A stretch of DNA of 64,000 nucleotides from Lysobacterales bacterium PRO7. GTDB lineage: Bacteria > Pseudomonadota > Gammaproteobacteria > Xanthomonadales > Rhodanobacteraceae. The DNA lies in contig QWHH01000004.1 of NCBI GenBank assembly GCA_021404785.1, forward strand, positions 124,001-188,000. Reading direction: 5' to 3'. The translations under genes were made by a program, and so were the position numbers. Shown here piece after piece: positions 8,670-22,762 of the stretch; position 1 is the stretch's first letter; every line of letters begins with the position of its first letter. The notes beneath the pieces are model-generated. The model worked only from the letters and a program-made list of their open reading frames with translations. It had not been told where the DNA came from and did no database searches.

Positions 8670-11600
8670 ATGAACCCCTCCAGACTTTTCATCCTGCGTC
8701 CCGTCGCCACCAGCTTGCTGATGGCGGCGATCATGCTCGTGGGCATCCTCGCGTATCGCTACTTGCCGCTGTCCGCGCTGCCCGAAGTCGACTACCCGAC
8801 GATCCAGATCACCACGCTGTATCCGGGCGCGAGCGCCGATGTGATGTTGTCGTCGGTCACGGCGCCGCTGGAGCGCCAGCTCGGCCAGATGCCGGGTCTG
8901 AACCAGATGTCATCGACGAGTTCGGCCGGCGCATCGGTGCTGACCTTGCAGTTCAGTCTCGACCTGTCGCTGGACCTCGCCGAGCAGGAAGTGCAGGCCG
9001 CGATCAATGGCGCCGGCACGTTTTTGCCGGCGGATCTGCCGACGCCGCCGATCTACAGCAAGGTCAATCCGGCCGACGCGCCGGTGCTCACGCTGGCGTT
9101 GATGTCGACGACGCTGCCGCTGACCCAGGTGCAGGATCTGGCCGATACGCGCCTCGCGCAGAAGATTTCGCAGATCGACGGCGTGGGTCTCGTCACCTTA
9201 TCCGGCGGGCAGCGGCCGGCGGTGCGCGTGCAGGCCAATCCGGCCGCGCTGTCGGCATATGGACTGAGCCTGGAAGACCTGCGCAGCGCGATCGGCAATG
9301 CGAACGTCAACGGCGCCAAGGGCAGCTTCGACGGCCCGGCGCAGTCGTACACGATCGACGCGAACGACCAGCTCAAGTCTGCCGACGCGTACCGCGACCT
9401 GATCATTGCCTATCGCAACGGCGCACCGGTGCGTCTGCGCGATGTCGCCCAAATTGTCGATGGCGCCGAGAACGATCGCCTCGCCGCGTGGAAGGACACC
9501 ACCCCGGCGATCATCATGAACATCCAGCGCCAACCCGGCGCGAACGTGATCGAGGTCGTCGACCGGATCAAGGCGCTGCTGCCCTCGCTCACGGCCACGA
9601 TGCCGGCCGGCGTGCAGGTGAGCACCCTGACCGACCGCACCGTGACCGTACGCGCTTCGGTCGCGGACGTGCAGTTTGAGTTGCTGCTCTCGGTTGCGCT
9701 GGTGGTATTGGTGATCTTCCTGTTCCTGCGCAATTTGCCGGCGACCATCATCCCGAGTTTTTCGGTGCCGCTGTCCATCGTCGGCACGTTCGCGGTGATG
9801 TACCTCGCCGGGTTCTCGCTCGACAACCTGTCGATGATGGCGTTGACGATCTCGACCGGCTTCGTCGTCGACGACGCGATCGTCATGATCGAGAACATCT
9901 CGCGCTATCTCGAGGAAGGCGATTCGCCGCTCGAAGCGGCATTGAAGGGATCGAAACAGATCGGCTTCACCATCATCTCGCTGACGATTTCGCTGCTTGC
10001 GGTGCTGATCCCGCTGCTGTTCATGGGCGACGTGGTCGGGCGCCTGTTCCGCGAATTCGCAATCACGCTGGCGGTGACGATCATTATCTCGGCGGTGGTC
10101 TCGCTGACCCTGGTGCCGATGCTGTGCGCGAAGATCCTCAAGCATCAAAAACCCGAGGAAGAGAGCGCGTTCGCGCGCCGCAGCCATGCCTTCATCGACC
10201 GTCTGATCGCGTCGTACGGACGCTGGCTGACCTGGGTGCTGGATCGCCAGCGCGCGACGCTCGCGGTCGCCATCGGCACCCTGGTGCTGACGGTACTTTT
10301 ATACATCGTCATCCCCAAGGGTTTCTTCCCGGTGCAGGACACCGGCGTGATCCAGGGTATATCCGAAGCGCCGCAGTCGGTGTCGTTCGCGGCGATGAGC
10401 ACACGCCAGCAGGCGTTGGCCGCGGTCATCCTGAAAGACCCTGCGGTGGCATCGCTGTCCTCGTTCATCGGCGTGGATGGCACCAACACCACGCTCAACA
10501 GCGGGCGATTCCTGATCAATCTCAAGCCGCACGGCACACGCGACGACGCACAGACCGTGATCCGGCGCATCAATACCGCTGCCGCGAAACTGCCCGGCAT
10601 CAACTTGTACATGCAGCCGGTGCAGGACCTGACCATCGAGGATCGCGTCAGCCGCACCCAGTACCAGTTCACGCTCGAATCCGCGGATTTGAAGCAACTG
10701 GAAACCTGGGTACCGAAACTGGTGGACGCCTTGAACCAGCAGCCGGAACTCGCGGATGTCGCCAGCGACCTGCAGGCGCGCGGATTGCAGGCGTATCTGG
10801 AGATCGACCGCGACAGCGCCGGGCGCCTGGGCATCACCGCTGCGGCCATCGACAATCTGTTGTACGACGCCTTCGGCCAGCGCCTGATTTCGACGATCTT
10901 TACCGAGGCGAACCAATATCGTGTTGTGCTGGATCTGCTGCCGGAATTCAAGCAGGGTCCGCAGGCGCTCGCGGGCGTCTATCTGCCCGGATTGAGCAAT
11001 GCCAACAATGTGTCGCAAGCGCCGCAGGGTTCGGTCAATTCGCCAGGCGGCGCGCAATCGTCCACCGGCGGCGCGCCGCAGGGCGCGAGCAGCGCCACCG
11101 TCACGACGAATCAGGCGCCGGCCACGAACGGACTCGTTCCACTCAGCGCCGTGGTCAAGGTCAGCGAACGCAGCGCGCCGCTGCTGATTGATCACCTCGG
11201 CCAGTTTCCGGCGACCACGGTGTCGTTCAACCTCGCGCCGGGCGCGTCGCTCGGCGCGGCGGTGGACGCGATTCGCGCGACGGAAAAATCGCTTGGCATG
11301 CCGGCCAGTATCGCTACGGCATTTCAGGGTGCGGCGGCGGCATTCCAGGCCTCGCTCACGAATGAAGTGCTGCTTATCCTGGCTGCGATCGCGGCCATGT
11401 ACATCGTGCTTGGCGTGCTGTACGAAAGTTACATCCACCCGATCACGATCCTTTCCACATTGCCTTCGGCCGGCGTCGGCGCGCTGCTCGCGCTGATGAT
11501 CGCCGGCGAAGACCTGTCCATCGTCGCAATCATCGGCATCATCCTGCTGATCGGCATCGTCAAGAAAAACGCGATCATGATGGTCGACTTCGCGCTTGAC

Positions 11601-11894
11601 GCCGAACGCAACGACGGCAAGTCGCCGCGCGAGGCGATTTACCAGGCCTGCCTGCTGCGCTTCCGCCCGATCCTGATGACCACGCTCGCTGCCTTGTTCG
11701 GCGCGCTGCCGCTGATGCTCGGCACCGGCGTTGGCTCCGAGTTGCGGCATCCGCTGGGCGTGACCATCGTCGGCGGCATGATCGTCTCGCAGATGCTCAC
11801 CCTGTTCACCACGCCGGTGATTTATTTGTGGTTCGATCGACTGGCGCGAAGGGTGGATACGGCGCCGGGGCAGGCGGTCGAGTCCGCGTCATGA
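8670..11894 (+). CDS. mdtB: RND multidrug efflux pump subunit, MdtB type
   Basis: 1074 residues with the HAE1-family layout: N-terminal helix ([23 protein letters not shown]), porter domain ([23 protein letters not shown]), then helices with [18 protein letters not shown], whose Asp pair carries the proton-relay motif of helix 4. The second half repeats the fold and ends with [20 protein letters not shown] and a last helix block. Adjacent MdtB and MdtC pumps form a heterotrimer in Escherichia coli, and two consecutive RND genes after one adaptor match that arrangement. Between about residues 779 and 820 there is a low-complexity Ser/Gly/Ala/Gln-rich stretch not expected in the family. The stop overlaps the next start as ATGA. 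Confidence 0.9.
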   Translation: MNPSRLFILRPVATSLLMAAIMLVGILAYRYLPLSALPEVDYPTIQITTLYPGASADVMLSSVTAPLERQLGQMPGLNQMSSTSSAGASVLTLQFSLDLSLDLAEQEVQAAINGAGTFLPADLPTPPIYSKVNPADAPVLTLALMSTTLPLTQVQDLADTRLAQKISQIDGVGLVTLSGGQRPAVRVQANPAALSAYGLSLEDLRSAIGNANVNGAKGSFDGPAQSYTIDANDQLKSADAYRDLIIAYRNGAPVRLRDVAQIVDGAENDRLAAWKDTTPAIIMNIQRQPGANVIEVVDRIKALLPSLTATMPAGVQVSTLTDRTVTVRASVADVQFELLLSVALVVLVIFLFLRNLPATIIPSFSVPLSIVGTFAVMYLAGFSLDNLSMMALTISTGFVVDDAIVMIENISRYLEEGDSPLEAALKGSKQIGFTIISLTISLLAVLIPLLFMGDVVGRLFREFAITLAVTIIISAVVSLTLVPMLCAKILKHQKPEEESAFARRSHAFIDRLIASYGRWLTWVLDRQRATLAVAIGTLVLTVLLYIVIPKGFFPVQDTGVIQGISEAPQSVSFAAMSTRQQALAAVILKDPAVASLSSFIGVDGTNTTLNSGRFLINLKPHGTRDDAQTVIRRINTAAAKLPGINLYMQPVQDLTIEDRVSRTQYQFTLESADLKQLETWVPKLVDALNQQPELADVASDLQARGLQAYLEIDRDSAGRLGITAAAIDNLLYDAFGQRLISTIFTEANQYRVVLDLLPEFKQGPQALAGVYLPGLSNANNVSQAPQGSVNSPGGAQSSTGGAPQGASSATVTTNQAPATNGLVPLSAVVKVSERSAPLLIDHLGQFPATTVSFNLAPGASLGAAVDAIRATEKSLGMPASIATAFQGAAAAFQASLTNEVLLILAAIAAMYIVLGVLYESYIHPITILSTLPSAGVGALLALMIAGEDLSIVAIIGIILLIGIVKKNAIMMVDFALDAERNDGKSPREAIYQACLLRFRPILMTTLAALFGALPLMLGTGVGSELRHPLGVTIVGGMIVSQMLTLFTTPVIYLWFDRLARRVDTAPGQAVESAS

Positions 11895-14800
11895 ATCCCG
11901 GCGGCATCTCGGCGCCCTTCATCCGTCGCCCAGTGGCGACGACGCTGTTGACCATCGGCGTGCTGCTGTCCGGTGCGCTCGCCTTTACCTTGTTGCCGGT
12001 GGCGCCGCTGCCGCAGGTGGATGTTCCAGCGATTATGGTCAGCGCGAGCCTGCCCGGCGCGAGTCCGGAGACGATGGCAACATCGGTAGCGACGCCGCTG
12101 GAGCGCCAGCTCGGCCGCATCGCCGGGGTCACCGAGATGACCTCATCGAGTTCGCGCGGCAGCACGCGTGTCGTACTCGTGTTCGACCTGAGCCGTGATA
12201 TCGATGGCGCCGCGCGCGACGTGCAGGCCGCGATCAATGCAGCGCGCTCGCAATTGCCGACCGGCATGCCGGGCAATCCGAGCTACCGCAAGTTCAATCC
12301 GGCCGACGCACCGGTGATGATCATTACCTTGACGTCGAAAACCCTGAGCCGCGCGCAGATGTACGACGCCGCATCCACCATCGTCGCGCAAAAGCTCGCG
12401 CAGGTGCAGGGCATCGGTCAGGTCGAGGTGAGCGGGTCCTCGTTGCCGGCGGTGCGCGTGGAACTCAACCCGACCGCGCTGAACCATTACGCAATCGGGC
12501 TCGATACCGTGCGCACCGCGATCCAGAACGCGAATGCGAACCGGCCCAAGGGCTTCGTCGAACTCGACGACCGCCACTGGCAGATCGCGACCAACGATCA
12601 GGCGCGTGAAGCCAGCCAATACCGCGACCTGATCGTGGCCTGGCGCAGCGGCGCGCCGGTGCGGCTTGCCGACGTGGCTGCGGTCGAGGATTCGGTCGAG
12701 GACGTGCGCAATCTGGGCCTGTCCAACGGCGAGCCGGCGGTAATTGTGCTGCTGTACAAGCAGCCCGACGCGAACATCATCGCCACCAGCGACCGCGTGC
12801 AGGCGTTGCTGCCGCAGTTGCAGGCTTCGATTCCGGCCGACATCCAGATCAAGGTGGCATCGGAACGCACCAGCACGATCCGTGCGTCACTGCACGACGT
12901 GGAGCGCGCATTGATCATCGCCACCTTGCTCGTGATCGGCGTGGTGTTCGTGTTCCTGCGCAATGGCCGCGCCACGTTGATTCCCGCAGTCGCCGTGCCG
13001 GTGTCCCTGGTCGGCACGTTCGCGATCATGTACCTGTGTGGCTTCAGCCTCGACAACCTGTCGTTGATGGCGCTGACCATCGCCACCGGCTTCGTCGTCG
13101 ATGATGCGGTGGTGGTGCTGGAAAACATCACGCGCCACATGGAGGCGGGCATGCCGCGCCTGCAGGCGGCGCTGATCGGCGCGCGCGAAGTCGGCTTCAC
13201 GGTGTTGTCGATGAGCCTGTCGCTGATTGCGGTGTTCCTGCCGATCCTGCTGATGGGCGGCATCGTCGGGCGCTTGTTCCGCGAGTTCTCGGTGACGTTG
13301 TCGGTGGCGATCCTGGTTTCGCTGGTGGTGTCATTGACGACGACGCCAATGATGTGCGCGCGGCTGTTGCGCCATGACGCAAAGAAATCGCCGGGCCGTT
13401 TCGCGCAGGCCAGCCAGCGCGCTTTCGACGCCGTGCATCGCTTTTACGAACGCACCCTGCGCGCCGCGCTGGCAGCGCCGGGCCTGACCATCTTCACCTT
13501 GTTTGCGACCGTGTGCCTGAATGTATTTTTATACATCCAGGTGCCGAAGGGATTCTTCCCGAGCGAGGACACCGGCCGCCTGATCGGCGGCATCCGCGCC
13601 GACCAGAGCATTTCGTTTCAGGCGATGTCGGGGAAAATGAAGGATCTCATGCGCATCGTCAAGGCCGATCCCGCCATCGACACCGTGGTCGGCTTTACCG
13701 GTGGCGGCGGACACAGCAATGGCGGTTTCATGTTTGCCTCTCTCAAGCCGCTCGCCGAGCGTGGCGGAGTTTCCACCGACGACGTGATCAACCGGCTGCG
13801 CCCGAAATTGAGCCGGCAGCCCGGCGCGCGCCTGTTCCTGCAGGCGGCGCAGGACATCCGCACCGGCGGGCGCCAGAGCAACTCGACATACCAGTACACG
13901 CTGCTGAGCGACGATCTGGATGCCTTGCGCACCTGGGGGCCAAAGATCGCGGCGGCGTTGCAGAATGTGCCCGAGGTCACCGACGTCGACAGCGACCAGC
14001 AGGACAAAGGTCTGCAGACGCAACTCGTGTTCGACCGCGACGCGGCGGCTCGGCTCGGCATCACTACGCAGCAGATCGACGCCACGCTCAACGATGCGTT
14101 CGGACAGCGCCAGGTCTCGACGATCTACAACGCGCTGAATCAATACCACGTCGTCATGGAAGTCGCGCCGCAATTCCAGCAGGATCCATCGGCGCTCAAT
14201 GACATCCAGGTGCAGAACCGTTCCGGAAAAATGGTGCCGCTGGCCGCGTTCGCGCACTACATGCCGGGCAATGCGCCGCTGGAGGTCGAACACCAGGGCC
14301 AGTTTGCGGCTACGACAATTTCATTCAACCTGCCGCAAGGCGTGACCTTGGGCCAGGCCTATCGAGCAATTGAGCTGACCATGGCGCGCCTGGGCGTGCC
14401 GCCGTCAATTCATGGCAGCAGCGCCGGTACCGGCCAACTGTTCGCGCAGTCGCAAAGTCAGGAACCGTGGCTGATCCTCGCCGCGTTGCTCGCGGTATAC
14501 ATTGTGCTCGGGGTACTCTACGAAAGTTATGTGCATCCGCTGACGATCCTGTCAACGTTGCCGTCGGCCGGCGTTGGTGCGATCCTCGCCTTGCTGGTGT
14601 GTCGCACCGAGTTCAGCCTGATCGCGTTGATCGGCGTGATCCTGCTGATCGGCATCGTCAAGAAAAACGCGATCATGATGATCGACGTGGCGCTCGACGC
14701 CGAACGCAACCAGGGCATGAACGCGCGCGATGCGATCTTCCACGCCGGCATGTTGCGCCTGCGCCCGATCCTGATGACCACGCTTGCGGCCATGCTCGGC

Positions 14801-15016
14801 GCGCTGCCGCTGGCGCTGGGTTTCGGCGAGGGCAGCGAGATGCGCCGGCCGTTGGGTATTTCCATCCTCGGCGGACTGCTGGTCAGCCAGGTGTTGACGC
14901 TCTACACGACGCCGGTCGTTTACCTGTACATGGACCGCTTCCGCCTGTGGTGCAAGCGGCAATGGGCGCGCATCTACCACGCGCCACCGGGGAGTGCGCC
15001 CGCTGCAGCGCGCTGA
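11891..15016 (+). CDS. mdtC: RND multidrug efflux pump subunit, MdtC type
   Basis: 1041 residues from the ATG at 11891, which overlaps the mdtB stop; the frame is open 21 codons upstream, but those codons lie over mdtB and do not resemble an RND N-terminus. The start [20 protein letters not shown] is typical. Key parts: porter domain [19 protein letters not shown], helix 4 motif [20 protein letters not shown], and a second half with [20 protein letters not shown]. It lacks the low-complexity insertion of MdtB. It is predicted to assemble with MdtB and the adaptor into a proton-driven drug/bile-salt-type exporter; the substrate is inferred only from the family. The operon ends here, 9 bases before a convergent gene. 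Confidence 0.9.
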   Translation: MNPGGISAPFIRRPVATTLLTIGVLLSGALAFTLLPVAPLPQVDVPAIMVSASLPGASPETMATSVATPLERQLGRIAGVTEMTSSSSRGSTRVVLVFDLSRDIDGAARDVQAAINAARSQLPTGMPGNPSYRKFNPADAPVMIITLTSKTLSRAQMYDAASTIVAQKLAQVQGIGQVEVSGSSLPAVRVELNPTALNHYAIGLDTVRTAIQNANANRPKGFVELDDRHWQIATNDQAREASQYRDLIVAWRSGAPVRLADVAAVEDSVEDVRNLGLSNGEPAVIVLLYKQPDANIIATSDRVQALLPQLQASIPADIQIKVASERTSTIRASLHDVERALIIATLLVIGVVFVFLRNGRATLIPAVAVPVSLVGTFAIMYLCGFSLDNLSLMALTIATGFVVDDAVVVLENITRHMEAGMPRLQAALIGAREVGFTVLSMSLSLIAVFLPILLMGGIVGRLFREFSVTLSVAILVSLVVSLTTTPMMCARLLRHDAKKSPGRFAQASQRAFDAVHRFYERTLRAALAAPGLTIFTLFATVCLNVFLYIQVPKGFFPSEDTGRLIGGIRADQSISFQAMSGKMKDLMRIVKADPAIDTVVGFTGGGGHSNGGFMFASLKPLAERGGVSTDDVINRLRPKLSRQPGARLFLQAAQDIRTGGRQSNSTYQYTLLSDDLDALRTWGPKIAAALQNVPEVTDVDSDQQDKGLQTQLVFDRDAAARLGITTQQIDATLNDAFGQRQVSTIYNALNQYHVVMEVAPQFQQDPSALNDIQVQNRSGKMVPLAAFAHYMPGNAPLEVEHQGQFAATTISFNLPQGVTLGQAYRAIELTMARLGVPPSIHGSSAGTGQLFAQSQSQEPWLILAALLAVYIVLGVLYESYVHPLTILSTLPSAGVGAILALLVCRTEFSLIALIGVILLIGIVKKNAIMMIDVALDAERNQGMNARDAIFHAGMLRLRPILMTTLAAMLGALPLALGFGEGSEMRRPLGISILGGLLVSQVLTLYTTPVVYLYMDRFRLWCKRQWARIYHAPPGSAPAAAR

Positions 15017-15025
15017 GCGGGATTT

Positions 15026-17680
<2,655 letters not shown>

Positions 17681-17748
17681 GGCAATCCCCTGTGATTGTC
17701 GTTGGCCAAATTCTAGCGATTTTTCCGGCTTGCGGCACCTGAAACGCA

Positions 17749-17772
17749 GACGCCCGGCAGGGGCCGGGCGTC
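17749..17772 (-). terminator. Candidate terminator downstream of dps
   Basis: A perfect 10-bp stem GACGCCCGGC / GCCGGGCGTC with loop AGGG begins 26 bases past the dps stop codon. The stem is strong, but only a weak T-rich tract follows on the minus strand, so termination is likely but not certain. Confidence 0.5.
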
Positions 17773-17797
17773 GTTTGCAGCAGCTTGTTTCGCGATT

Positions 17798-18280
17798 TCA
17801 GCTCAGATGCGCTTCCAGGAACCACAACGCCTTGTCCAGCCCGCGCGAAATGCCGGTGAACAGGTCGGAGGTGTCGGCATCGCCGTGCTTGCTGGAAGCA
17901 TCGATCGCGGCGCGCGTGGAGGCGGCCAGCGCGGCGTAGCGATCGGCCAGTGCGGCGATGGCGTGCATGCCATCGATGCGGCCATCCGGGAACTCCTTCA
18001 GGCGTGACGCCTTCGCGGCCATGCGCGCGGTGCCGTGTGCGACGCCGCCCAATGCAGTGATGCGTTCGGCGATGTCATCCACGGGTCCTTCGAGTTGCTC
18101 GGCGAGCGTGTCGAACAACTCGTGCAGGGCGATGAAATGCGGGCCCGTCACATTCCAGTGCGCCTGCTTGACCTGGGCATTCAAATCCAGGGTGTCGGCG
18201 AGTTGCTGGTTGAGCAGGGCGACCATGCTTGCGCGCAGCTTCGGCGCGATGTCGATGCGAGTACCGGCTTGCTTGGCCAT
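17798..18280 (-). CDS. dps: Dps-family DNA-binding ferritin-like protein
   Basis: 160 residues. All five ferroxidase ligands of Escherichia coli Dps can be placed with the same spacing: His41 and His53, Asp57, Asp68 and Glu72, in QAHWNVTGPHFIALHELFD and GPVDDIAERI. The lysine-containing N-terminus (MAKQAGTRIDIAPKLR) could help DNA binding. Dps oxidises ferrous iron with hydrogen peroxide and compacts DNA under starvation or oxidative stress, in the cytoplasm as a dodecamer. AAGGAGAT lies ahead of the ATG. The gene is divergent from hrpA and shares a short promoter region containing a perfect palindrome. Confidence 0.93.
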   Translation of the reverse strand: MAKQAGTRIDIAPKLRASMVALLNQQLADTLDLNAQVKQAHWNVTGPHFIALHELFDTLAEQLEGPVDDIAERITALGGVAHGTARMAAKASRLKEFPDGRIDGMHAIAALADRYAALAASTRAAIDASSKHGDADTSDLFTGISRGLDKALWFLEAHLS

Positions 18281-18299
18281 GACGATCTCCTTTTTGCGG

Positions 18300-18315
18300 G
18301 TGTGCGCACACTATA
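18300..18315 (-). promoter_or_regulatory. dps -10 element and overlapping perfect palindrome
   Basis: On the minus strand TATAGT (18315-18310) is a plausible -10 for dps. It runs directly into the perfect 12-base palindrome GTGTGCGCACAC (18300-18311), which would cover the transcription start and could be an operator. On the plus strand the same bases include TATAAT (18312-18317), a possible -10 for hrpA. No -35 is convincing for either direction. Confidence 0.35.
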
Positions 18316-18380
18316 ATCCCGCGCCTCGCAAAGGAAAAATCGATTGTTCGGATGTGCCCGATAGGACACATCAATCGCCC

Positions 18381-21300
18381 ATGACCCCGCCGCGTCGCCC
18401 TCCCGCCGTACCGACCGCGTTGCTCGACGAAACTCCGCTCGCGCAGCGGCGCTCGCTCGCGCGCGGGTTGGAGAAACTCGGCGCCGAACCCGATGCCGCT
18501 GCACTGGCTGCGTGGCGCGCACGCTTGGATGCGGCAAGAGCGCGCTACGCCGCGCGCGCGGCCAGCGTGCCGCCAATTCGCATCGACGAAGCGCTGCCGA
18601 TCGCCGTGAAGGCGGACGAAATCGCAGAACTGATCCGCAAGCACCAGGTCATCGTGCTTGCCGGAGAAACCGGTTCCGGAAAAAGCACGCAAATTCCAAA
18701 ACTGTGCCTTGCTGCCGGACGCGGCGTGGCTGGTCTGATTGGCTGCACCCAGCCGCGCCGCGTTGCCGCGCGCAGCGTGGCGCGCCGCGTTGCCACGGAG
18801 CTTGGCGTCGAACTCGGCGGAATCGTCGGCTTTCAGGTGCGCTTCGCCGACCAGACCGGCGAGCGCACCCTGGTCAAGTTCATGACGGATGGCATCCTGC
18901 TTGCCGAGACCCAATCCGATCCCTGGCTCAACGCCTACGACACCATCATCCTCGACGAAGCGCACGAGCGCAGCCTGAATATCGATTTCCTGCTCGGCTT
19001 CCTCAAGCGCCTGCTCGTGCGTCGGCGCGATCTGAAATTGATCGTCACATCGGCCACGATCGACACGAGCATATTTTCCAGACATTTCCACAATGCGCCC
19101 ATCGTGAATGTCGAAGGGCGCGGCTATCCGGTCGAGGTGCGCTGGCGGCCGGCGGACGAACGCGACGAGGCGTCGCAGGCCGATCGCATCGTCGCCGCAC
19201 TGGACGAAATCACCACCGAAGACCCGCGCGGCGATGTGCTGGTATTCCTGCCCGGCGAGCGCGAGATTCGCGACACCCATCTGGCGCTGTCGCGGCGTCG
19301 TTACAAGGCAACGGAAATCCTCGCGCTCTACGCGCGCCTGTCTGCGGCCGAGCAGGACCGCGTGTTCAAGCCGGGTGCTGGACGGCGCATCGTGCTGGCG
19401 ACGAACGTGGCGGAAACCTCGCTGACCGTGCCGCGCATCCGTTACGTCGTCGACACCGGCACGGCGCGGGTGAAGCGCTATTCGCCGCGCAACCAGCTCG
19501 AACGCCTGCATATCGAGCCGGTTTCACAAGCCGCCGCCGAGCAGCGCAAGGGCCGTTGCGGCCGCGTCGGCCCGGGCGTTTGCGTGCGCCTGTATGGCGA
19601 GGATGATTTCAACACGCGGGCAAGATTCTCCGATCCGGAAATCCTGCGCTCGTCGCTGGCCGGAGTAATCCTGCGCATGTTGAGCCTCAAGCTTGGCGAG
19701 GTCGAGGAGTTTCCTTTCGTCGAGGCGCCGAATCCCCGCGCCATCTCGGATGGTTGGCGACGGCTTGGGGAGTTACGTGCGGTTGATGACGGCAAGCGTC
19801 TGACGGATGTCGGTCGCGCGATGTCGAAGTGGCCGGTCGACGTGGCGCTGGCGCGCATGTTGATCGAGGCGCAGCGTACGGACACATTGCGCGAATTGTT
19901 CGTGCTCACGTCCTTCCTGTCGATCCAGGATCCGCGCGAACGTCCTGCCGATGCGCGCCAGGCCGCGGATGCCGCGCACGCGCAATGGGCCGATCCGAAA
20001 TCCGATTTCGTTTCCGTGCTGAATCTGTGGCACGCGCATTCGATGGCACATGAAGACCTTACCCAGTCGAAATTGCGCGACTGGTGCCGCGAACGCTTCC
20101 TGTCCTACCTGCGCATGCGCGAATGGCGCGAGCTACACCGGCAACTGTTGCTGATCGCGGAAGAATCGGGCTGGAAACAGAATGCGCAGGCCGCGAGTTT
20201 CGAGTCGATCCACGCCTGCCTGCTGTCGGGCTGGCCGACGCAAGTCGGACGTCGCGACGAGCGCGGCGAGTATCGCGGCACGCGCGAGCGCAAGTTCCGG
20301 GTGTTCCCGGGATCGGCGCTGGCGAAGACGCCGCCGCAATGGATTCTTGCCGGGCAAATCCTGGATTTGCAGAAAGTGTACGGAATGCTTTGCGCGCGCG
20401 TCGAACCGGAATGGATCGAGCGTGCGGTCGCGCATCTGGTGAAAAAGAGCTGGCGCGATCCGCACTGGTCGCGCAAACGCGGCGCCGTGCTCGCGTTCGA
20501 GCAAGTCACTCTGTTCGGGTTGACGCTTGTCGAAAAGCGCACCGTGTCGCTTGGCAAACAGGACGAGGCTGCCGCGCATGCCGTGTTCGTGCGCGAGGCG
20601 CTGGTGCGCGGCGACATCGACAGCCGCGCCGATTGCGTGCGCGCGAACGCGCGCGTGCTCGCGCAGGCGCAGGAACTCGAAGCCAAGCAACGTCGTGCCG
20701 GATTGATCCGTGACGAAGACGAACTGGTGGCCTTCTTCGCCGGCAAATTGCCGGCGGACATTTCCACCGCGGCCGCATTCGATGCCTGGTACCGGCGCGC
20801 ATCCGTGGCCGAACAAGCCGCACTGCGCTGGTCGCTGGACGATGTATTGGCCAGCGTGCCGGGTTTGCGTGCATCGGATTTTCCGGCAGCGATGGACTTC
20901 GCCGGCCACAAGCTGAAACTCGATTACCGCTTCGTGCCGGGCGATGTGGCCGACGGCGTGACCTTGCAGGTTCCGCTTGCCTTCGTCAATGCCGTATCCG
21001 CAGCGCGCTGCGAATGGCTGGTGCCGGGCTTGTTGCCGGAAAAAATCGCCGAGCTGATTCGCGGCCTGCCGAAGTCCCTGCGCCGCAATTTCGTGCCGGC
21101 GCCGGATTTCGCGCGCGCGTTCGCGGAGGCCGAGACACCGCGCGACGAGCCACTCGTGGCCGTGCTGGCGCAGTACCTCAAGCGCGTGACCGGCATCGAT
21201 GTCGGCGCGGCGGATTTTTCCGGAATCGACGTGCCGGCGCATCTGCGCATGCGCTTTCGTGTCTACGACGAGCATGGAAAGACGTTATCCGAAGGCCGCG

Positions 21301-22226
21301 ATATCGATGCGTTGCGCGAGCAGTGGGGCGCAGCGGCAAACGCGGCGTTCTCGCGTCACGCTGATGTCGAATTGGCGCGCGAAGACGTTGTCGAATTCGA
21401 CTTCGACGAAATCCCGCCGGTGGTAAGTGGAGCAGGTGGCGTTGCCGCGTATCCGGCATTGGTCGATCTGGGTGAAGCGGTTGCGCTGCGCGTATTCGAG
21501 CGTGCCGACGAGGCACATGCCGCGCATGCCGGCGGCGTCGAGCGGCTACTCCGCCGCGCGTTGCGCGAAACCATCAAGCAAGCTCGCCGGCAACTCCCAA
21601 TTGACCGAAAGCTCGCACTGAAATATGCCGGCATCGCCAGCGTCGAAGAATTGCGCGAAGACATCGTCGAGGCCGCGTTGGCCGGCCTGCTGGCCGCGCG
21701 CGATCTCGATGTGCGCACCCGCGCGGCGTTTCGCGGTGCCGCCTCCGAGCTGACGCGCCTGCTGTTTCCGGCGGCGGTCGAACGTCTGGCAATCGTCGAA
21801 GAAATCCTCGGCGCATACGCGGAGCTTTCGCCCTGGCTCGAACCGCCGCTGATGGGTTACGCGCGTGCCAATTACGATGACCTGCGCGAACAGCTCGATG
21901 CACTGATCCATCCGGGATTTGTGCGCAATGTGGAAAAAGAGCGTTTATCCCATTTTCCGCGTTACCTGAAGGCCATGCGCTTGCGCGCCGAACGCCTGCG
22001 CCAGGACGCCGCGCGCGACCAGGCGAAGATGCTGACCGTGCGCATTTACTGGAGCGAATACCTCAAGCTCGCAGCGACGCGCGGGCAGGGCGATGCGGCG
22101 CTTTTTGAATTGCGCTGGCTGATCGAGGAATTGCGCGTGTCGCTGTTTGCGCAGGAACTCAAGACCGCCGAGCCGGTGTCGCCGAAGCGGCTCGGGAGGC
22201 TGATTGAAGATTTGCGAAAGCGGTAG
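18381..22226 (+). CDS. hrpA: ATP-dependent RNA helicase HrpA
   Basis: 1281 residues, close to the roughly 1300 of Escherichia coli HrpA. The frame is open from 17958, but that part lies antisense to dps; the ATG at 18381 gives the expected N-terminus. DEAH-box motifs: Walker A GETGSGKST at about 95-103, TQPRRVAARSVA (Ia), DEAHERS near 195, SATIDTSIFSRHF (III), LVFLPGEREIRD, TNVAETSLTVPRIRYVVDTG (V) and QRKGRCGRVGPG (VI). The helicase-associated and OB-fold regions follow, then the HrpA-specific C-terminal half. HrpA acts in mRNA processing and in rescue of collided ribosomes in Escherichia coli. Single gene, divergent from dps. Confidence 0.95.
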   Translation: MTPPRRPPAVPTALLDETPLAQRRSLARGLEKLGAEPDAAALAAWRARLDAARARYAARAASVPPIRIDEALPIAVKADEIAELIRKHQVIVLAGETGSGKSTQIPKLCLAAGRGVAGLIGCTQPRRVAARSVARRVATELGVELGGIVGFQVRFADQTGERTLVKFMTDGILLAETQSDPWLNAYDTIILDEAHERSLNIDFLLGFLKRLLVRRRDLKLIVTSATIDTSIFSRHFHNAPIVNVEGRGYPVEVRWRPADERDEASQADRIVAALDEITTEDPRGDVLVFLPGEREIRDTHLALSRRRYKATEILALYARLSAAEQDRVFKPGAGRRIVLATNVAETSLTVPRIRYVVDTGTARVKRYSPRNQLERLHIEPVSQAAAEQRKGRCGRVGPGVCVRLYGEDDFNTRARFSDPEILRSSLAGVILRMLSLKLGEVEEFPFVEAPNPRAISDGWRRLGELRAVDDGKRLTDVGRAMSKWPVDVALARMLIEAQRTDTLRELFVLTSFLSIQDPRERPADARQAADAAHAQWADPKSDFVSVLNLWHAHSMAHEDLTQSKLRDWCRERFLSYLRMREWRELHRQLLLIAEESGWKQNAQAASFESIHACLLSGWPTQVGRRDERGEYRGTRERKFRVFPGSALAKTPPQWILAGQILDLQKVYGMLCARVEPEWIERAVAHLVKKSWRDPHWSRKRGAVLAFEQVTLFGLTLVEKRTVSLGKQDEAAAHAVFVREALVRGDIDSRADCVRANARVLAQAQELEAKQRRAGLIRDEDELVAFFAGKLPADISTAAAFDAWYRRASVAEQAALRWSLDDVLASVPGLRASDFPAAMDFAGHKLKLDYRFVPGDVADGVTLQVPLAFVNAVSAARCEWLVPGLLPEKIAELIRGLPKSLRRNFVPAPDFARAFAEAETPRDEPLVAVLAQYLKRVTGIDVGAADFSGIDVPAHLRMRFRVYDEHGKTLSEGRDIDALREQWGAAANAAFSRHADVELAREDVVEFDFDEIPPVVSGAGGVAAYPALVDLGEAVALRVFERADEAHAAHAGGVERLLRRALRETIKQARRQLPIDRKLALKYAGIASVEELREDIVEAALAGLLAARDLDVRTRAAFRGAASELTRLLFPAAVERLAIVEEILGAYAELSPWLEPPLMGYARANYDDLREQLDALIHPGFVRNVEKERLSHFPRYLKAMRLRAERLRQDAARDQAKMLTVRIYWSEYLKLAATRGQGDAALFELRWLIEELRVSLFAQELKTAEPVSPKRLGRLIEDLRKR

Positions 22227-22233
22227 GAACTGG

Positions 22234-22287
22234 ATCCCGCGTCATCGGCCATCCTTGGCCTGCACGGGATGAGTTCATCCTGAACTC
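22234..22287. terminator. Possible bidirectional terminator between hrpA and a convergent gene
   Basis: Two hairpins fill the gap: ATCCCG...CGGGAT (22234-22239 with 22265-22270) enclosing a GGCC/GGCC stem, and GAGTTCA-TCC-TGAACTC (22271-22287), which overlaps the convergent stop codon. No clear T-tract follows on either side. Confidence 0.35.
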
Positions 22288-22762
22288 ACTTGATACGCGT
22301 CACGCGCAGGCTCTGGCTGCGACAAGGATCGACGTACATCAGCCAGCTGCCCATCAATGTGGGTTTGATCGTGACCTTGGGATTCTCGAACTTGCCGCAC
22401 TGATAGCTGGCCGACTCGGCCTGCTGCCACTGCTGGCCATTGTCGAGCGTGAACACGGTTTGTCCGTACCAGCCGGTGAATTGGCCGACGATGTGGGCAT
22501 CGACGGGCTCGCGCGAGGATTCCTGCGGATAGAATACCGGCTTGCCCGAAGGGCTGACGTAAGTGACTTGCGTGCCGTAGTGCGAGCGCAACCACGTATT
22601 CAATGCGTTGAGCTCGTCCGGCGAAAGTTTGTCCAGACCGGCGGCGTGGAATTCATTCTGCGACATGCGTTCTTCGAGCGACGAAAATTGCTCGGCGTTG
22701 GCAGTCAAGGATGTCGCGACGCACAGGCCAGCAGCCAGAGTGACAGCTATAAACTTGTACAT
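22286..22762 (-). CDS. Conserved exported hypothetical protein
   Basis: 158 residues with a clear signal peptide (MYKFIAVTLAAGLCVATSLTANA). An amphipathic helical segment follows (SLEERMSQNEFHAAGLDKLSPDELNALNTWLRSH), then a compact beta-rich domain: GQFTGWYGQTVFTLDNGQQW, a short connection, PKVTIKPTLMGSWLMYVDPC and VTRIK at the end. Two cysteines (QCGKFENP and VDPCRSQ) could pair. The beta part looks like a small SH3-like or OB-like barrel. I know the pattern only as a hypothetical protein. It is transcribed convergently with hrpA and divergently from the next secreted protein. Confidence 0.75.
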   Translation of the reverse strand: MYKFIAVTLAAGLCVATSLTANAEQFSSLEERMSQNEFHAAGLDKLSPDELNALNTWLRSHYGTQVTYVSPSGKPVFYPQESSREPVDAHIVGQFTGWYGQTVFTLDNGQQWQQAESASYQCGKFENPKVTIKPTLMGSWLMYVDPCRSQSLRVTRIK

